A stretch of 32,803 nucleotides of DNA from Akkermansiaceae bacterium (GTDB taxonomy: Bacteria > Verrucomicrobiota > Verrucomicrobiia > Verrucomicrobiales > Akkermansiaceae), in assembly GCA_029252325.1 (NCBI GenBank), contig JAQXBQ010000080.1:1-32803 (forward strand), given 5' to 3'. The notes below the pieces were generated by a model that worked only from the letters and a program-made list of their open reading frames with translations, was not told the origin of the DNA and searched no databases. Of this stretch, positions 1-7,600 are shown one piece after another. Position numbers and translations under genes: made by a program. Position 1 is the stretch's first letter; each line of letters begins with the position of its first letter.

Positions 1-449
1 GAGATCGACGCCACCGTAGATCCACCCGCAAGCAAGCGGATATCATAACCCGAAAACCCGGGGCGCCCGCCGGCGTCATGATCCCCGATCGCAACCGTCA
101 TGGTATAGAGGTTTCCGACCACAATGGAATCGCCCAGAGTCTGGCTGACACCACCATTATTAATAGTAAACAGGGCCTGGTTACCGTCCATATCACCAAT
201 CGTTCCGCCACTGGGGTTGGCATCGTCTGCGTCGGCAGTTGTGTAGCGGGCACCTGCATTAAAATTAATCGTGCCGAGGATACCGCCGAGATTGGTCCAA
301 CCCGTAGGCGTGGCTACAGATAAACCACCGTCTCCTCCTTGATCATCGGCTTGAAAGCTGAAATTGGTGATGGCGATCGAGGCCCCCTGGGAAGCCGTGG
401 TAACAGCGAACAGCCCGGCGAAGATGAAATGTGGAATTTTTGTTTTCAT
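1..449 (-). CDS. secreted PEP-CTERM-type protein, 5' part only (cut by window edge)
   Basis: The reading frame opens at an ATG whose complement lies at 447-449 and runs without a stop off the left edge, giving 149 complete codons. The protein starts with a signal peptide (MKTKIPHFIFAGLFAVTTAS, cleavage probably near QGA|S). A Gly/Asp/Asn-rich beta-type domain follows, with the segments LYTMTVAIG, GYDIRLLAGG and STVAS towards the visible end. This layout is typical of PEP-CTERM proteins in Verrucomicrobiota and Planctomycetota, but the C-terminal sorting signal would lie outside the window, so the class is inferred. It lies downstream of the ECF sigma and FecR-like genes on the same strand, separated by 130 bp, so it may be their target. 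There is no clear Shine-Dalgarno sequence upstream. The visible domain resembles the C-terminal part of the neighbouring FecR-like protein. Confidence 0.7.
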   Translation of the reverse strand, partial: MKTKIPHFIFAGLFAVTTASQGASIAITNFSFQADDQGGDGGLSVATPTGWTNLGGILGTINFNAGARYTTADADDANPSGGTIGDMDGNQALFTINNGGVSQTLGDSIVVGNLYTMTVAIGDHDAGGRPGFSGYDIRLLAGGSTVASI

Positions 450-579
450 AGAGCTTGTTCTTAATTAATTTAATTTGTGAACCATTGATTTCAGCAGTTC
501 TTATATTGATTAATGTTCCGCGGAGGGAAAACGTATCCTATTTTGTGAAAAAAAAGTTGTTTTCCCAGATGGGTGATCA

Positions 580-1938
580 TTATTCGCTGCTTTGACGCAG
601 TCTGGAGGCTTTCAGATTGCAGAAATCCAAGTAGGCGTTTCCTTTTTTTGAGGCGCGTGCAGAAATCCGGAGGGATATAGGCGCGCCTGATTCCACTCCA
701 GCTGGTAGCTTGCTTGAATCCCAGCTGATATTGATCCGTGCAAAGTCGTTGGGAGCGCAGTGAGTAGATTTCCGAGTCTCTGAAGCGAGAATGGTTTCTC
801 CAGAGACCAGGGCGATCTCATAATCGCTGAGATATCTTTGATTCAGTTTTTCGATTCTCACCCCAATCGTCAGCCCGACTGCGTATAGACAGTTTGCTTT
901 GATGTGATCGATTTTTCGTTCAATGGAGGCCTGAGAGCTGGTGACTAAAAAGCCTAGGTTGGGGCTATTCATGAAGGGCGCTTCACCGCTGCTGGCACTT
1001 CGGTCATTGAGCGCGGGGTGATCATACCAGCGTCCCGTTCCTGCAGGGTTGTAGATTCCCAAAGTAAGGCTTTTACCATCAATCGTCAATGAAGGAGGGA
1101 ACTGCTCACTGATGTTGCCATCCGGGATGCGGTAGGAAGCAAAGGGGTCTTCAAATAAAAGGTCCACTTGTTCAGGGAGATCGGCTTGGAAGCTATCATC
1201 AGCGTAGTCGATGGGCTTCAAGGAGCGGTTGTCATCAATAGCGCAGGCTTCTTTGGTGACGATCGATCGGCCACCTCCAAAAAGCGGAGAGACGATGACT
1301 TCTCCGGTTTTCACATGAAGTTCATCGTAATCCCGCCAAGAAGAAATGACAGTAAACTCGGTGCCCATGTCGATGGCCTTTAAACGGGGCGTGATCACTT
1401 GGAAACCGACTCCGTCCTCGGAGACTTGGAAGCTGGCTTTGCCTTTATCGAGGAGAAGGGTTTGTTCATCCCGGATTCTGAGAACGGCTGGCCCTATCAC
1501 GGTAGCGGTGACATTACGGGGGAGTTTGAGTTCGACCGCTCCGTAGTCCACGGTGAGTTGTTGGCCAACTTCCAGACGGTTATCGGACTTTGACCCTTCG
1601 ATTGAGAAAGAGGTGTTTTGGGCAAATTGGAGACCAGCGGAGGGAGGCTGGGCGGAGGTGTGGATGAAGAAAGCCGCCGCCAGGAGAATGAGGAAGCAGG
1701 CGGCGGAATACCAGAATATGGGTGCAAGCCGGGCAGGTTTTTGTTCCAGATCCTTTAGGGAGTGGATGGTGACGGCTTGATCTTTCTCGAGGAGCCGATC
1801 GAGCATGATGTAATCCAAGTAAATCTCTCGCGTCTCGGGGTCACTCAAAAGTAGCTGCTCAAGCTCTTGTTGCTGGGCAGGAGACAGGTCGCCGTCGAGG
1901 AGTCTGAGGACGAGCTCGTTTTTATGATCAGAGTTCAC
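580..1938 (-). CDS. FecR-like membrane regulator (putative anti-sigma) with C-terminal sensor-like domain
   Basis: The start is a GTG at 1938 that overlaps the end of the sigma-factor gene by 11 bp. The open frame further upstream is only a shadow of the sigma gene. The product is 452 aa. Residues 1-60 form a cytoplasmic segment with a 'SDPETREIYLDYIMLDRLL' stretch, typical of FecR-type anti-sigma factors in Verrucomicrobiota and Planctomycetota. A single membrane helix lies near residues 74-93. A FecR-like beta domain follows at roughly 125-245 (GPAVLRI, GTEFTVI, LHVKTGEVIVSP). The last ~185 residues form another beta-rich domain with LYAVGLTIG (351-359) and DYEIALVSGETILAS. By family analogy it would sit in the inner membrane, hold the sigma factor with its N-terminus and sense something outside the cytoplasm. 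Overlap with the sigma gene implies translational coupling. No start codon other than this GTG fits well; the next Met lies inside the conserved N-terminal segment. Confidence 0.8.
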   Translation of the reverse strand: MNSDHKNELVLRLLDGDLSPAQQQELEQLLLSDPETREIYLDYIMLDRLLEKDQAVTIHSLKDLEQKPARLAPIFWYSAACFLILLAAAFFIHTSAQPPSAGLQFAQNTSFSIEGSKSDNRLEVGQQLTVDYGAVELKLPRNVTATVIGPAVLRIRDEQTLLLDKGKASFQVSEDGVGFQVITPRLKAIDMGTEFTVISSWRDYDELHVKTGEVIVSPLFGGGRSIVTKEACAIDDNRSLKPIDYADDSFQADLPEQVDLLFEDPFASYRIPDGNISEQFPPSLTIDGKSLTLGIYNPAGTGRWYDHPALNDRSASSGEAPFMNSPNLGFLVTSSQASIERKIDHIKANCLYAVGLTIGVRIEKLNQRYLSDYEIALVSGETILASETRKSTHCAPNDFARINISWDSSKLPAGVESGAPISLRISARASKKGNAYLDFCNLKASRLRQSSE

Positions 1939-2458
1939 TGCTTTGGAGTTGTTGATTGATGCATTCTTTGAGTTGAAAGCGGAGGCGGCGCATAGTGTTG
2001 CGAAGAGTACCTGGGTTTTTGCCGTGTTTCTGGGAATATTGTTCGATGGAGAGATTGCGGCTGTAGCGGTATTTGATGAGTTCGCGATTGGCAGGCGATA
2101 TCTTTTGCAAACAGAGATCGAGAGCCTTCCGCTTATCTTCCATGGTGTCATCTTCAAAGATGCTTTCCTTGGCCAGTATTTCCAAGACTTGGTCATCGAA
2201 GGGAAGGATACGGTCGCGTTTGAGCTTGCGGCGCTCGTTGAGGGCATGGAATTTGGCGGTTTGGAAAGCCCACGCTTTGAAATTCGAGCCAGTTTGGAAG
2301 TCGTCCCTCTTATTCCAGAGGGTTAAATTCACTTCTTGGAGGAGTGAATCGGAGTCGGCATGAGCGGGGAGCAGAGCCCTGAGAAAGAAGCCAAGGGCCA
2401 TTTGGTGCTTGGTAAGTTCTTGGACAAACTCCGTTTCTTTGTCAGGCGTTTCAGACAT
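1928..2458 (-). CDS. ECF RNA polymerase sigma factor, Rhodopirellula/Verrucomicrobium type
   Basis: The product is 176 aa, the usual size of ECF sigma factors. A sigma region 2 lies at about residues 22-80 (DSDSLLQEVNLTLWNKRDDF, then FKAWAFQTAKFHALNERRK, the region 2.3/2.4 helix). A region 4 helix-turn-helix lies at about 112-168 (RELIKYRYSRNLSIEQYSQ, GTLRNTMRRLRFQLKECI). The spacing and the 'GTLRNTMRRLR' recognition helix match the Rhodopirellula/Verrucomicrobium sigma subfamily. It should direct RNA polymerase to a small regulon, probably including its own operon. The gene overlaps the FecR-like gene by 11 bp. A promoter-like TTGCAT-16 bp-TATATT lies immediately upstream and would give almost no 5' leader. 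Confidence 0.9.
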   Translation of the reverse strand: MSETPDKETEFVQELTKHQMALGFFLRALLPAHADSDSLLQEVNLTLWNKRDDFQTGSNFKAWAFQTAKFHALNERRKLKRDRILPFDDQVLEILAKESIFEDDTMEDKRKALDLCLQKISPANRELIKYRYSRNLSIEQYSQKHGKNPGTLRNTMRRLRFQLKECINQQLQSSEL

Positions 2459-2802
2459 CTACAAGGTGAATATATAATATATGTGCTTAGATGCAAAAAT
2501 GTCGTGGGAAAAGACGTTTTTTTTGATGAGTATTGGAGTTGTTGGTGTGGCGGGATCGTGGGTCGTTACTTGGTGGAAATTTGTGCAGTCCTTCGTCCCG
2601 ATCATGACCGAGTGAAGGCCTCACTTTAAACCCCCATCACTTTGCGACTAAGTCCTTCACCATTTACGACAGCTGAATCCTCCTTCACCAGTGCCAACCC
2701 TTTATCTACAGCAAAAACACCCTCGCTTGCTAAACGGGCAAAAATTCAAGACTGGAAAAATAGAAATTTAAGCGACAATCTCCGAGTATTAATAAGCACC
2801 GC
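2459..2802. other. 344-bp divergent intergenic region without a gene
   Basis: It separates the ECF sigma gene (minus) from the isomerase gene (plus). Apart from the promoter-like hexamers next to the sigma gene, I see no strong hairpin, tRNA or conserved small ORF. A short imperfect dyad (AGTGA ... TCACT around 2620) is too small to interpret. The plus-strand promoter of the isomerase must lie here, but I cannot place it. Confidence 0.6.
2469..2496 (-). promoter_or_regulatory. putative sigma-70-type promoter of the ECF sigma operon
   Basis: On the minus strand TTGCAT (complement of 2491-2496) is followed after 16 bp by TATATT (complement of 2469-2474). The predicted transcription start falls about 3-6 bases before the ATG at 2458, so the mRNA would be nearly leaderless. 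The region is very AT-rich, so chance matches are possible. Confidence 0.35.
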
Positions 2803-3753
2803 ATGAAACTTACAGGATTTGCCGACGAAGCAGCACCCGATCTCGCCACCCAAATCAAGGCGACCCAAGAACTGGGCTGGCAGCACATTTCCGCGCGCGG
2901 CATCGACGGCAAAAACATTCACGACCTGAGCGAGTCGGAATTCGACACTGCTTATGGTCAGCTCGAAGATGCTGGTATCCAAATCGCCGAGTTCGGTTCG
3001 CTGATCGGCAGCTGGTCGAAAACCATCGACAGCGACTTCGCCCTAACCCTCGGTGAAGTCGAGCGCTGCATTCCCCGTATGCAACGCCTCGGCACGCAAA
3101 TTGTGCGCGTCATGTCCTACGCGCAGGAGCCATGGGGTGAAGACCAGCACGAGCAGGAACGCTTCCGCCGACTCCGTGCCATCACTGCACGCTTCAGTGA
3201 TGCGGGTCTTACCACCGCTCATGAGAACTGCATGAACTGGGGCGGCTTCTCAAGCAGCCACACCCTGCGTCTGATCGAGGAAGTGCCCGGGCTGAAACTC
3301 ATCTTCGACACCGGCAACCCAGTATTTCAAAGGGACCGATCTTGTAGCCCGCTTGCACTCCCTTCGGTCGCCCGCTCGGATAGCCCGCTTGCACTCCCTT
3401 CGGTCGCCCGCTCGGAGGGACAAAAATCGTCGTCGAGTTCATACCCCTGGCAAGATGCTTGGCAATTTTTTCAAGAGGTGCGCGACCACATCATCCACAT
3501 CCATATCAAGGACTGTCGTAATCCGTTGAATGATGAGGTAGAACCTCAATACGTCTTCCCCAGTGAGGGCCAGGCCTACATCCCCGCCATCCTCGCCGAT
3601 CTCAAACAATCAAACTACCAGGGTTTCATCGCCATCGAGCCTCACGTCGCCACCGTCTTCCACGCCAAGGCCGATGATGTTGATTGGGATCAATGCTATC
3701 GCAGTTACATTGAATACGGACGCTCACTGGAAAGTCTCATTAGCGACAACTAA
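2803..3753 (+). CDS. TIM-barrel sugar-phosphate isomerase/epimerase with an in-frame repeat insertion
   Basis: The product is 316 aa and belongs to the AP-endonuclease-2/xylose-isomerase-like TIM-barrel superfamily. Recognisable metal-site and active-site segments are GWQHISARG (~25-34), HENCMNWGG near 141-149, LIFDTGNPVF near 167-176, HIIHIHIKDC around 227-236, and IAIEPH near the end. No signal peptide is present, so it acts in the cytoplasm. Likely chemistry is isomerisation or epimerisation of a keto- or inositol-type sugar; the exact substrate cannot be told. A secreted DUF1080 gene begins 28 bp downstream, suggesting a two-gene operon for oxidised-sugar catabolism. Residues 182-205 are encoded by two tandem copies of a 36-bp repeat and, with the Gln/Ser-rich stretch after them, form an extra loop of about 30 residues between the DTGNP strand and the HIHIKD strand. 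The insert keeps the frame, so the protein may still fold. Confidence 0.85.
   Translation: MKLTGFADEAAPDLATQIKATQELGWQHISARGIDGKNIHDLSESEFDTAYGQLEDAGIQIAEFGSLIGSWSKTIDSDFALTLGEVERCIPRMQRLGTQIVRVMSYAQEPWGEDQHEQERFRRLRAITARFSDAGLTTAHENCMNWGGFSSSHTLRLIEEVPGLKLIFDTGNPVFQRDRSCSPLALPSVARSDSPLALPSVARSEGQKSSSSSYPWQDAWQFFQEVRDHIIHIHIKDCRNPLNDEVEPQYVFPSEGQAYIPAILADLKQSNYQGFIAIEPHVATVFHAKADDVDWDQCYRSYIEYGRSLESLISDN
3345..3416. repeat. perfect tandem duplication of a 36-bp GC-rich unit inside a gene
   Basis: Bases 3345-3380 and 3381-3416 are identical 36-mers beginning TAGCCCGCTTGCACTCCC and ending GCCCGCTCGGA. Each unit contains two copies of GCCCGCT. The two units add 12 residues each (SPLALPSVARSD/E) to the isomerase without breaking the frame. 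The composition differs from the surrounding gene and resembles the short dispersed palindrome-like repeats many bacteria carry between genes. No further copy is seen in this window. Confidence 0.9.
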
Positions 3754-3781
3754 CAAAAATTAATCCATTACAATAACAAAC

Positions 3782-4591
3782 ATGAAACTCACATTCCTCC
3801 TCTCACTCACAGCGATCATCGGCATTTCACATGCGCATGATTGCAACACCCTCGAGACACTTCAAACAGGCAGTATTGATGCTGCCACTACTACCGTCAA
3901 CAAGCAGTTGCTGCTCGAAAAGGTGGACCTGACAAAACTCCAGGAACTCGGCTTCAAGTCTCTGATTGGAGCCAGCCTAGACGACTGGAAAATCCACAAC
4001 GACAAACCCGAGGTTACGTTTACCCTCAAGGACGGCGTCATTTCCGGCGCCTGTGAAAACCTCAAAGGTAACTCCTTCCTCTACACCGCCAAGGAATACG
4101 ACAGCTACCTACTCTATTTTGAATTCCGCTTTGACCACCTCAAGGGCAACTCCGGCCTGATGTATCACTCGAAATACAACGACGCTAAAAAATTCGCTGG
4201 CATCCAATTCGAGATGGATCAGAAGAAACGCCATTGGACCGGCCTGCTCTACGCGGAAAACCTCGGTGGCTGGCACTACCCGAACCGCGATGGCGCTGCC
4301 GGCAAAGAAAAAGCCAGCAAGGAAACCATGCGTGAGCTCTCCAAAATCGGGCGAGAGGCTTTCAACCCGACTGGGTGGAACGCCGGCTTCATTCGCATCC
4401 ACGGCAATGAGATCCAGACCTGGCTTAATGGCAGGCTGCGCACCGACTACACATGGAAAGTCGACAACTTCCCTGGACAAGGCTCTATCGCCCTCCAGAT
4501 TCACGGTGGTAAATCCTGTGCCGTCTCATGGCGAAACCTCTACTTATTGCCACTCGAGGGCAACAGCAAGCCCAGCCAGCCCAACGAGTAA
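3782..4591 (+). CDS. secreted DUF1080 (3-keto-disaccharide hydrolase family) protein
   Basis: The product is 269 aa. It starts with a signal peptide (MKLTFLLSLTAIIGISHA, cleavage before HDC), so it should be periplasmic or outside the cell. The body has the features of the DUF1080 concanavalin-like jelly roll: DDWKIHNDKPEVTFTLKDGV, GNSFLYTAKEYDSYLLYFEF, KGNSGLMYHSKY, FAGIQFEMDQ, GWNAGFIRIHGNEIQTWLNG and GSIALQIHGGKSCAVSWRNL. Members of this family are linked to hydrolysis of 3-keto-glycosides and to glycan binding or cleavage. It lies 28 bp after the isomerase, probably in one transcript, and ends 19 bp from the convergent YifB-type gene. It belongs to a longer subtype than the 214-aa DUF1080 protein at 15377-16021. 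The catalytic residues cannot be assigned from sequence alone. Confidence 0.85.
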   Translation: MKLTFLLSLTAIIGISHAHDCNTLETLQTGSIDAATTTVNKQLLLEKVDLTKLQELGFKSLIGASLDDWKIHNDKPEVTFTLKDGVISGACENLKGNSFLYTAKEYDSYLLYFEFRFDHLKGNSGLMYHSKYNDAKKFAGIQFEMDQKKRHWTGLLYAENLGGWHYPNRDGAAGKEKASKETMRELSKIGREAFNPTGWNAGFIRIHGNEIQTWLNGRLRTDYTWKVDNFPGQGSIALQIHGGKSCAVSWRNLYLLPLEGNSKPSQPNE

Positions 4592-4610
4592 TCGACTTCT
4601 CAAGTGCGCG

Positions 4611-6149
4611 CTACATCATCAGCTTCCTGTCTAGGGCTCGATACTGGATCGCTTCAAGTATGTGCTCCGGCAGAATATCAGCACTGTCTGCGAGGTCTGC
4701 CAAGGTTCTCGCTACTTTCAAAATCCGGTCATGGGCACGGGCAGAAAAATTGAGCTCATTCATCGCGTGCTCAAGGTAGCCTGACGCCGTTGCATCGATC
4801 CGGCAGTGTTCGCGCATCACCTTGCTCGGCATCGATGCATTACAGCTGACATTACCGTGATCGGCAAATCGAACCAGCTGACGTTCCCTCGCAGACGCTA
4901 CGCGACCACGCACGACCTCCGAAGTCTCGCCAGACTCATCACTCGCCAGCTCACGATACTCCACCAGGGGTACCTCCACATGAATATCGATCCTGTCCAG
5001 TAAAGGCCCTGAGATACGCTGGCGGTATTTTTCTATCTGCGGGGGCGAGCAGCGGCATTCGCGTTTGGGGTCTCCGTAGTAGCCACATGGACAAGGATTC
5101 ATCGCCGCCACCATCATAAATCTACTAGGAAAGCTCAAGGTACCCGCAGCACGCGAAATCGTCACACAAGCGTCTTCCAGAGGCTGCCTCATTACCTCAA
5201 GCGTCTGCCTGCGAAATTCAGGTAACTCATCGAGAAAGAGCACACCGTTGTGAGCTAACGAGACCTCCCCAGGGCCGGGGTTAGTACCTCCTCCCAAGAG
5301 GCCTACGTCTGAGATAGTGTGATGCGGTGCTCTAAAAGGTCGGGTCACCAAAAGCGCATTCTCTTTGCTCAATAATCCGGAAATAGAATGCACCTGAGTA
5401 GATTCTATTGCCTCAGACTCAGTCAAATCGGGCAAAATCGTAGGTAGACGCTTAGCAATCATCGATTTCCCAGTGCCCGGAGGCCCTACCATTAGCAGGT
5501 TGTGCCCACCGGCAGCAGCTACCTCCAATGCACGTTTTACCTGGTGCTGCCCCCTCACGTCCTCCAAGCCTATGTCGTAATGGCGGTGTGTATCAAAGAG
5601 CCGTTTCCGATCTAGCTCGATGGGGGCTAAGATTCTCTGCCCAGTAACAAAGTCCCACGCCTCACGCAAATTATTGACCCCATAAACTTCAATACCCTCG
5701 ACCACTGCCGCTTCGGCTGCATTTGCAGCTGGCACAATCAAACGCGTCCTGCCTCGCCTCCGAGCCTCAAGCGCCATCGACAAAACTCCGCGCACAGGGC
5801 GCACCATGCCATCAAGTGCTAATTCCCCAACAATCACATAACGCTCTGGTTCTAAAATGGATTCTCCCCCGGCAGTTTCTGCTAGCGCCAAGGCAATCGG
5901 CAGATCATAACGAGGACCCTCTTTTTTTAGGTCTGCCGGTGCTAGGTTGATGGTTTTCACCCCGTCAGCCCAGCTCAAAGCTGAAGTGCTCAGTGCTGAC
6001 GTTACCCGCTGCGAGCTCTCCCGAACCGCTGCATCAGGCAGACCTACCACATTAATAGCCGGCTTCTCGGCATTAAAGGCACTGACCTCTACCTCCACTT
6101 CGATACCGTCAACGCCTAATAGGGCAGATGAATACACACGCACAATCAT
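4611..6149 (-). CDS. yifB: YifB/ComM-family Mg-chelatase-like AAA+ ATPase
   Basis: The product is 512 aa, the normal length for YifB/ComM. The N-terminal Lon-protease-like fold has the signature [16 protein letters not shown] (35-50). A Walker A GPPGTGKS lies at 222-229, Walker [12 protein letters not shown] near 300, and a cysteine-rich motif [18 protein letters not shown] follows, as is usual in the family. The C-terminal part has the Mg-chelatase helical domain ([21 protein letters not shown]). ComM homologues are hexameric helicases that promote branch migration during natural transformation; that role here is by analogy. No other competence gene is in the window. The gene stands alone, convergent with the DUF1080 gene. 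A small perfect dyad (CTAACA-5-TGTTAG, 6159-6175) lies just upstream of its start and may be a leader hairpin or operator. Confidence 0.93.
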   Translation of the reverse strand: MIVRVYSSALLGVDGIEVEVEVSAFNAEKPAINVVGLPDAAVRESSQRVTSALSTSALSWADGVKTINLAPADLKKEGPRYDLPIALALAETAGGESILEPERYVIVGELALDGMVRPVRGVLSMALEARRRGRTRLIVPAANAAEAAVVEGIEVYGVNNLREAWDFVTGQRILAPIELDRKRLFDTHRHYDIGLEDVRGQHQVKRALEVAAAGGHNLLMVGPPGTGKSMIAKRLPTILPDLTESEAIESTQVHSISGLLSKENALLVTRPFRAPHHTISDVGLLGGGTNPGPGEVSLAHNGVLFLDELPEFRRQTLEVMRQPLEDACVTISRAAGTLSFPSRFMMVAAMNPCPCGYYGDPKRECRCSPPQIEKYRQRISGPLLDRIDIHVEVPLVEYRELASDESGETSEVVRGRVASARERQLVRFADHGNVSCNASMPSKVMREHCRIDATASGYLEHAMNELNFSARAHDRILKVARTLADLADSADILPEHILEAIQYRALDRKLMM

Positions 6150-6473
6150 GTGTTCAAACTAACACCTACTGTTAGAAGGTAAAGGTCTAATTTGATAACC
6201 CCTTTAAGTATACACCTTCATTAGATTGATGCCTATATCGGGACAAAAAACGCCCAAATTAGAATCATTCTAAAAAAAAGAACAAAAATCGATTTGGGCT
6301 CGTTTTACTAAGTAGAGAGCGGTGCGTTTCAGCACTCATCAAATAACAAAAATGATGTTTTCACACACCTAACTCAATCAGAATGATCAAATAGTGTTTA
6401 ATACACCACTCAAATAGACCGTTCAAGCCACTAGCCATCCACTCGACTTACAACACATTAACAACGTAAAACC
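6150..6473. other. 324-bp AT-rich divergent intergenic region without a gene
   Basis: It carries the 5' regions of the YifB-type gene (minus) and of a sigma-70 gene (plus). Visible structure: the dyad CTAACA/TGTTAG at 6159-6175 and a larger nested dyad at 6252-6299, listed separately. I see no ORF, tRNA or riboswitch pattern. The promoter of the sigma gene must lie in its right half, but no convincing hexamer pair stands out. Confidence 0.6.
6252..6299. promoter_or_regulatory. nested inverted repeat upstream of the sigma-70 gene
   Basis: GCCCAAAT (6252-6259) and ATTTGGGC (6292-6299) are perfect inverted copies. Between them lies a second palindrome, AGAATCATTCT (6261-6271), followed by an A-rich run. 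This may be an operator or a structured leader, 175-220 bases upstream of the sigma-70 start codon. No T-run follows in the plus direction, so a terminator is unlikely. Confidence 0.3.
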
Positions 6474-7328
6474 ATGTCACGATTCGAATCAGATAACAGC
6501 CTAAGGCTCTACTTAAGAGAAATTGCAAAAACCGACCTCCTCACACCAGAGCAAGAAGTCGAATTAGCAGACCGCATCAAAATGGGAGACAAAAAAGCAC
6601 GCTCCCACATGATCCGCGCCAACCTCCGATTAGTTGTCAAAATTGCCCAAGATTATTCGGGCTACGGCCTGCCACTGGCAGACCTTATCTCGGAAGGAAA
6701 CATCGGCCTCATGAAAGCCGTCGAGCGATTTGACCCCAACAAAGGCGGCAAGCTCAGCACTTACGGTTCATGGTGGATCAAACAATCAATCAAACGAGCG
6801 CTAGCCAACCAAAGTAAGACGATTCGACTCCCCGTCCACATGGTCGACAAAATCGCACGCATGAGGCGCATTTCAGCCATCCTTGCTGAAGCACTTGGTC
6901 GGGAGCCTTCTCAAGAGGAGCTCGCCGAAGAGCTCGGCATCCCTCGCAGAAAGCTAGCGCTTCTTGAGCGTGCTGCCAAGCGACCAACTTCTCTCAATGC
7001 ACCAGTGCACGAAGATGACAGCTCCGAGTTTAGCGACATCATTGGCGACGAACATGCCGTCAACCCCTTCGAAGCGCTCGACAACAAGAGCATGCACGGC
7101 GAGCTTGATGAGCTCCTCGATGTCCTTGACCAGCGCGAACACCGCATCATTGATGCTCGCTTTGGTCTCGATGGCAAGAAACCCATGACCTTAGAAGAAG
7201 TTGGGGTCGAATTTGGAGTCACCCGCGAACGTATTAGGCAGCTGCAACAGATTGCTCTGGTCAAAATGCGCAAAGCGCTCCACCGCAAAGAAGTCCCCAT
7301 GCCAGAACCCTTGGCGGAAGCGTCGTAA
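6474..7328 (+). CDS. sigma-70 family RNA polymerase sigma factor lacking region 1.1
   Basis: The product is 284 aa. It contains region 1.2 (SLRLYLREIAKTDLLTPEQE, ~9-28), region 2 (IRANLRLVVKIAQDYSG, GNIGLMKAVERFDP, KLSTYGSWWIKQSIKRAL), region 3 (MVDKIARMRRISAILAEALG, RLPVHM before it) and region 4 (EHRIIDARFGLDGKKPMTLEEV, then the helix-turn-helix VTRERIRQLQQIALVKMR). There is no region 1.1. Sigma factors of this size act as the primary sigma in some phyla such as Bacteroidota, and as group 2 sigmas elsewhere, so either role is possible here. The gene is monocistronic: a strong terminator lies 44 bp after its stop. Confidence 0.93.
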   Translation: MSRFESDNSLRLYLREIAKTDLLTPEQEVELADRIKMGDKKARSHMIRANLRLVVKIAQDYSGYGLPLADLISEGNIGLMKAVERFDPNKGGKLSTYGSWWIKQSIKRALANQSKTIRLPVHMVDKIARMRRISAILAEALGREPSQEELAEELGIPRRKLALLERAAKRPTSLNAPVHEDDSSEFSDIIGDEHAVNPFEALDNKSMHGELDELLDVLDQREHRIIDARFGLDGKKPMTLEEVGVEFGVTRERIRQLQQIALVKMRKALHRKEVPMPEPLAEAS

Positions 7329-7372
7329 ATCCAAGCATGATACAGACTTAGCTCAAAAAAATCAGCAACACC

Positions 7373-7405
7373 AAGAGCAGCAAGGGTTCACTTGCTGCTC
7401 TTTTT
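7373..7405 (+). terminator. intrinsic (rho-independent) terminator after the sigma-70 gene
   Basis: AAGAGCAGCAAG (7373-7384) pairs perfectly over 12 bp with CTTGCTGCTCTT (7391-7402) across a 6-base loop, and the stem runs straight into a T-run (7401-7405). It is the clearest terminator in the window and closes the sigma-70 transcript. Confidence 0.92.
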
Positions 7406-7484
7406 GCGTTCATTATGGGTTCACACGATCATTCGATTAACATCCCAGTTGCCGATTTCATGCAAAAAAAATGAGCTTTTTTTC

Positions 7485-7490
7485 TATAAT
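7485..7490 (+). promoter_or_regulatory. possible -10 element of the mono-heme oxidoreductase gene
   Basis: A consensus TATAAT lies 110 bp before the ATG at 7601, after an A-tract and a T-tract. No good -35 hexamer is found at 16-18 bp, so this is only a candidate. Confidence 0.25.
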
Positions 7491-7600
7491 GCAACAATGT
7501 CCCTACGCTATGTTCATATTACAATCTAGCCCCACTTGGTAAAAAGTTATCACCCTTTGAATATTACCCGCGGCTCAGCATCATCCACTTTGCAACACTC

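Noticed and set aside
540-579. T-rich run after the FecR-like gene as a terminator
   Set aside because: A T-run exists on the minus strand, but no stable stem precedes it.
1939-2247. Upstream extension of the FecR-like reading frame to an ATG at 2247
   Set aside because: This stretch lies fully inside the sigma-factor gene in another frame and shows no family resemblance; homology begins at the GTG at 1938.
2360-2629. 89-codon plus-strand ORF with several cysteines over the sigma gene start
   Set aside because: It overlaps the well-supported sigma gene, has no recognisable domain and its composition fits a shadow frame.
3331-3421. AGGGAC at both ends of the repeat insertion in the isomerase as a target-site duplication
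   Set aside because: The two copies are 85 bp apart, which is not a multiple of three, so a simple insertion with this duplication would have shifted the frame. A 6-bp match is also easily due to chance because the repeat itself is G-rich at its end.
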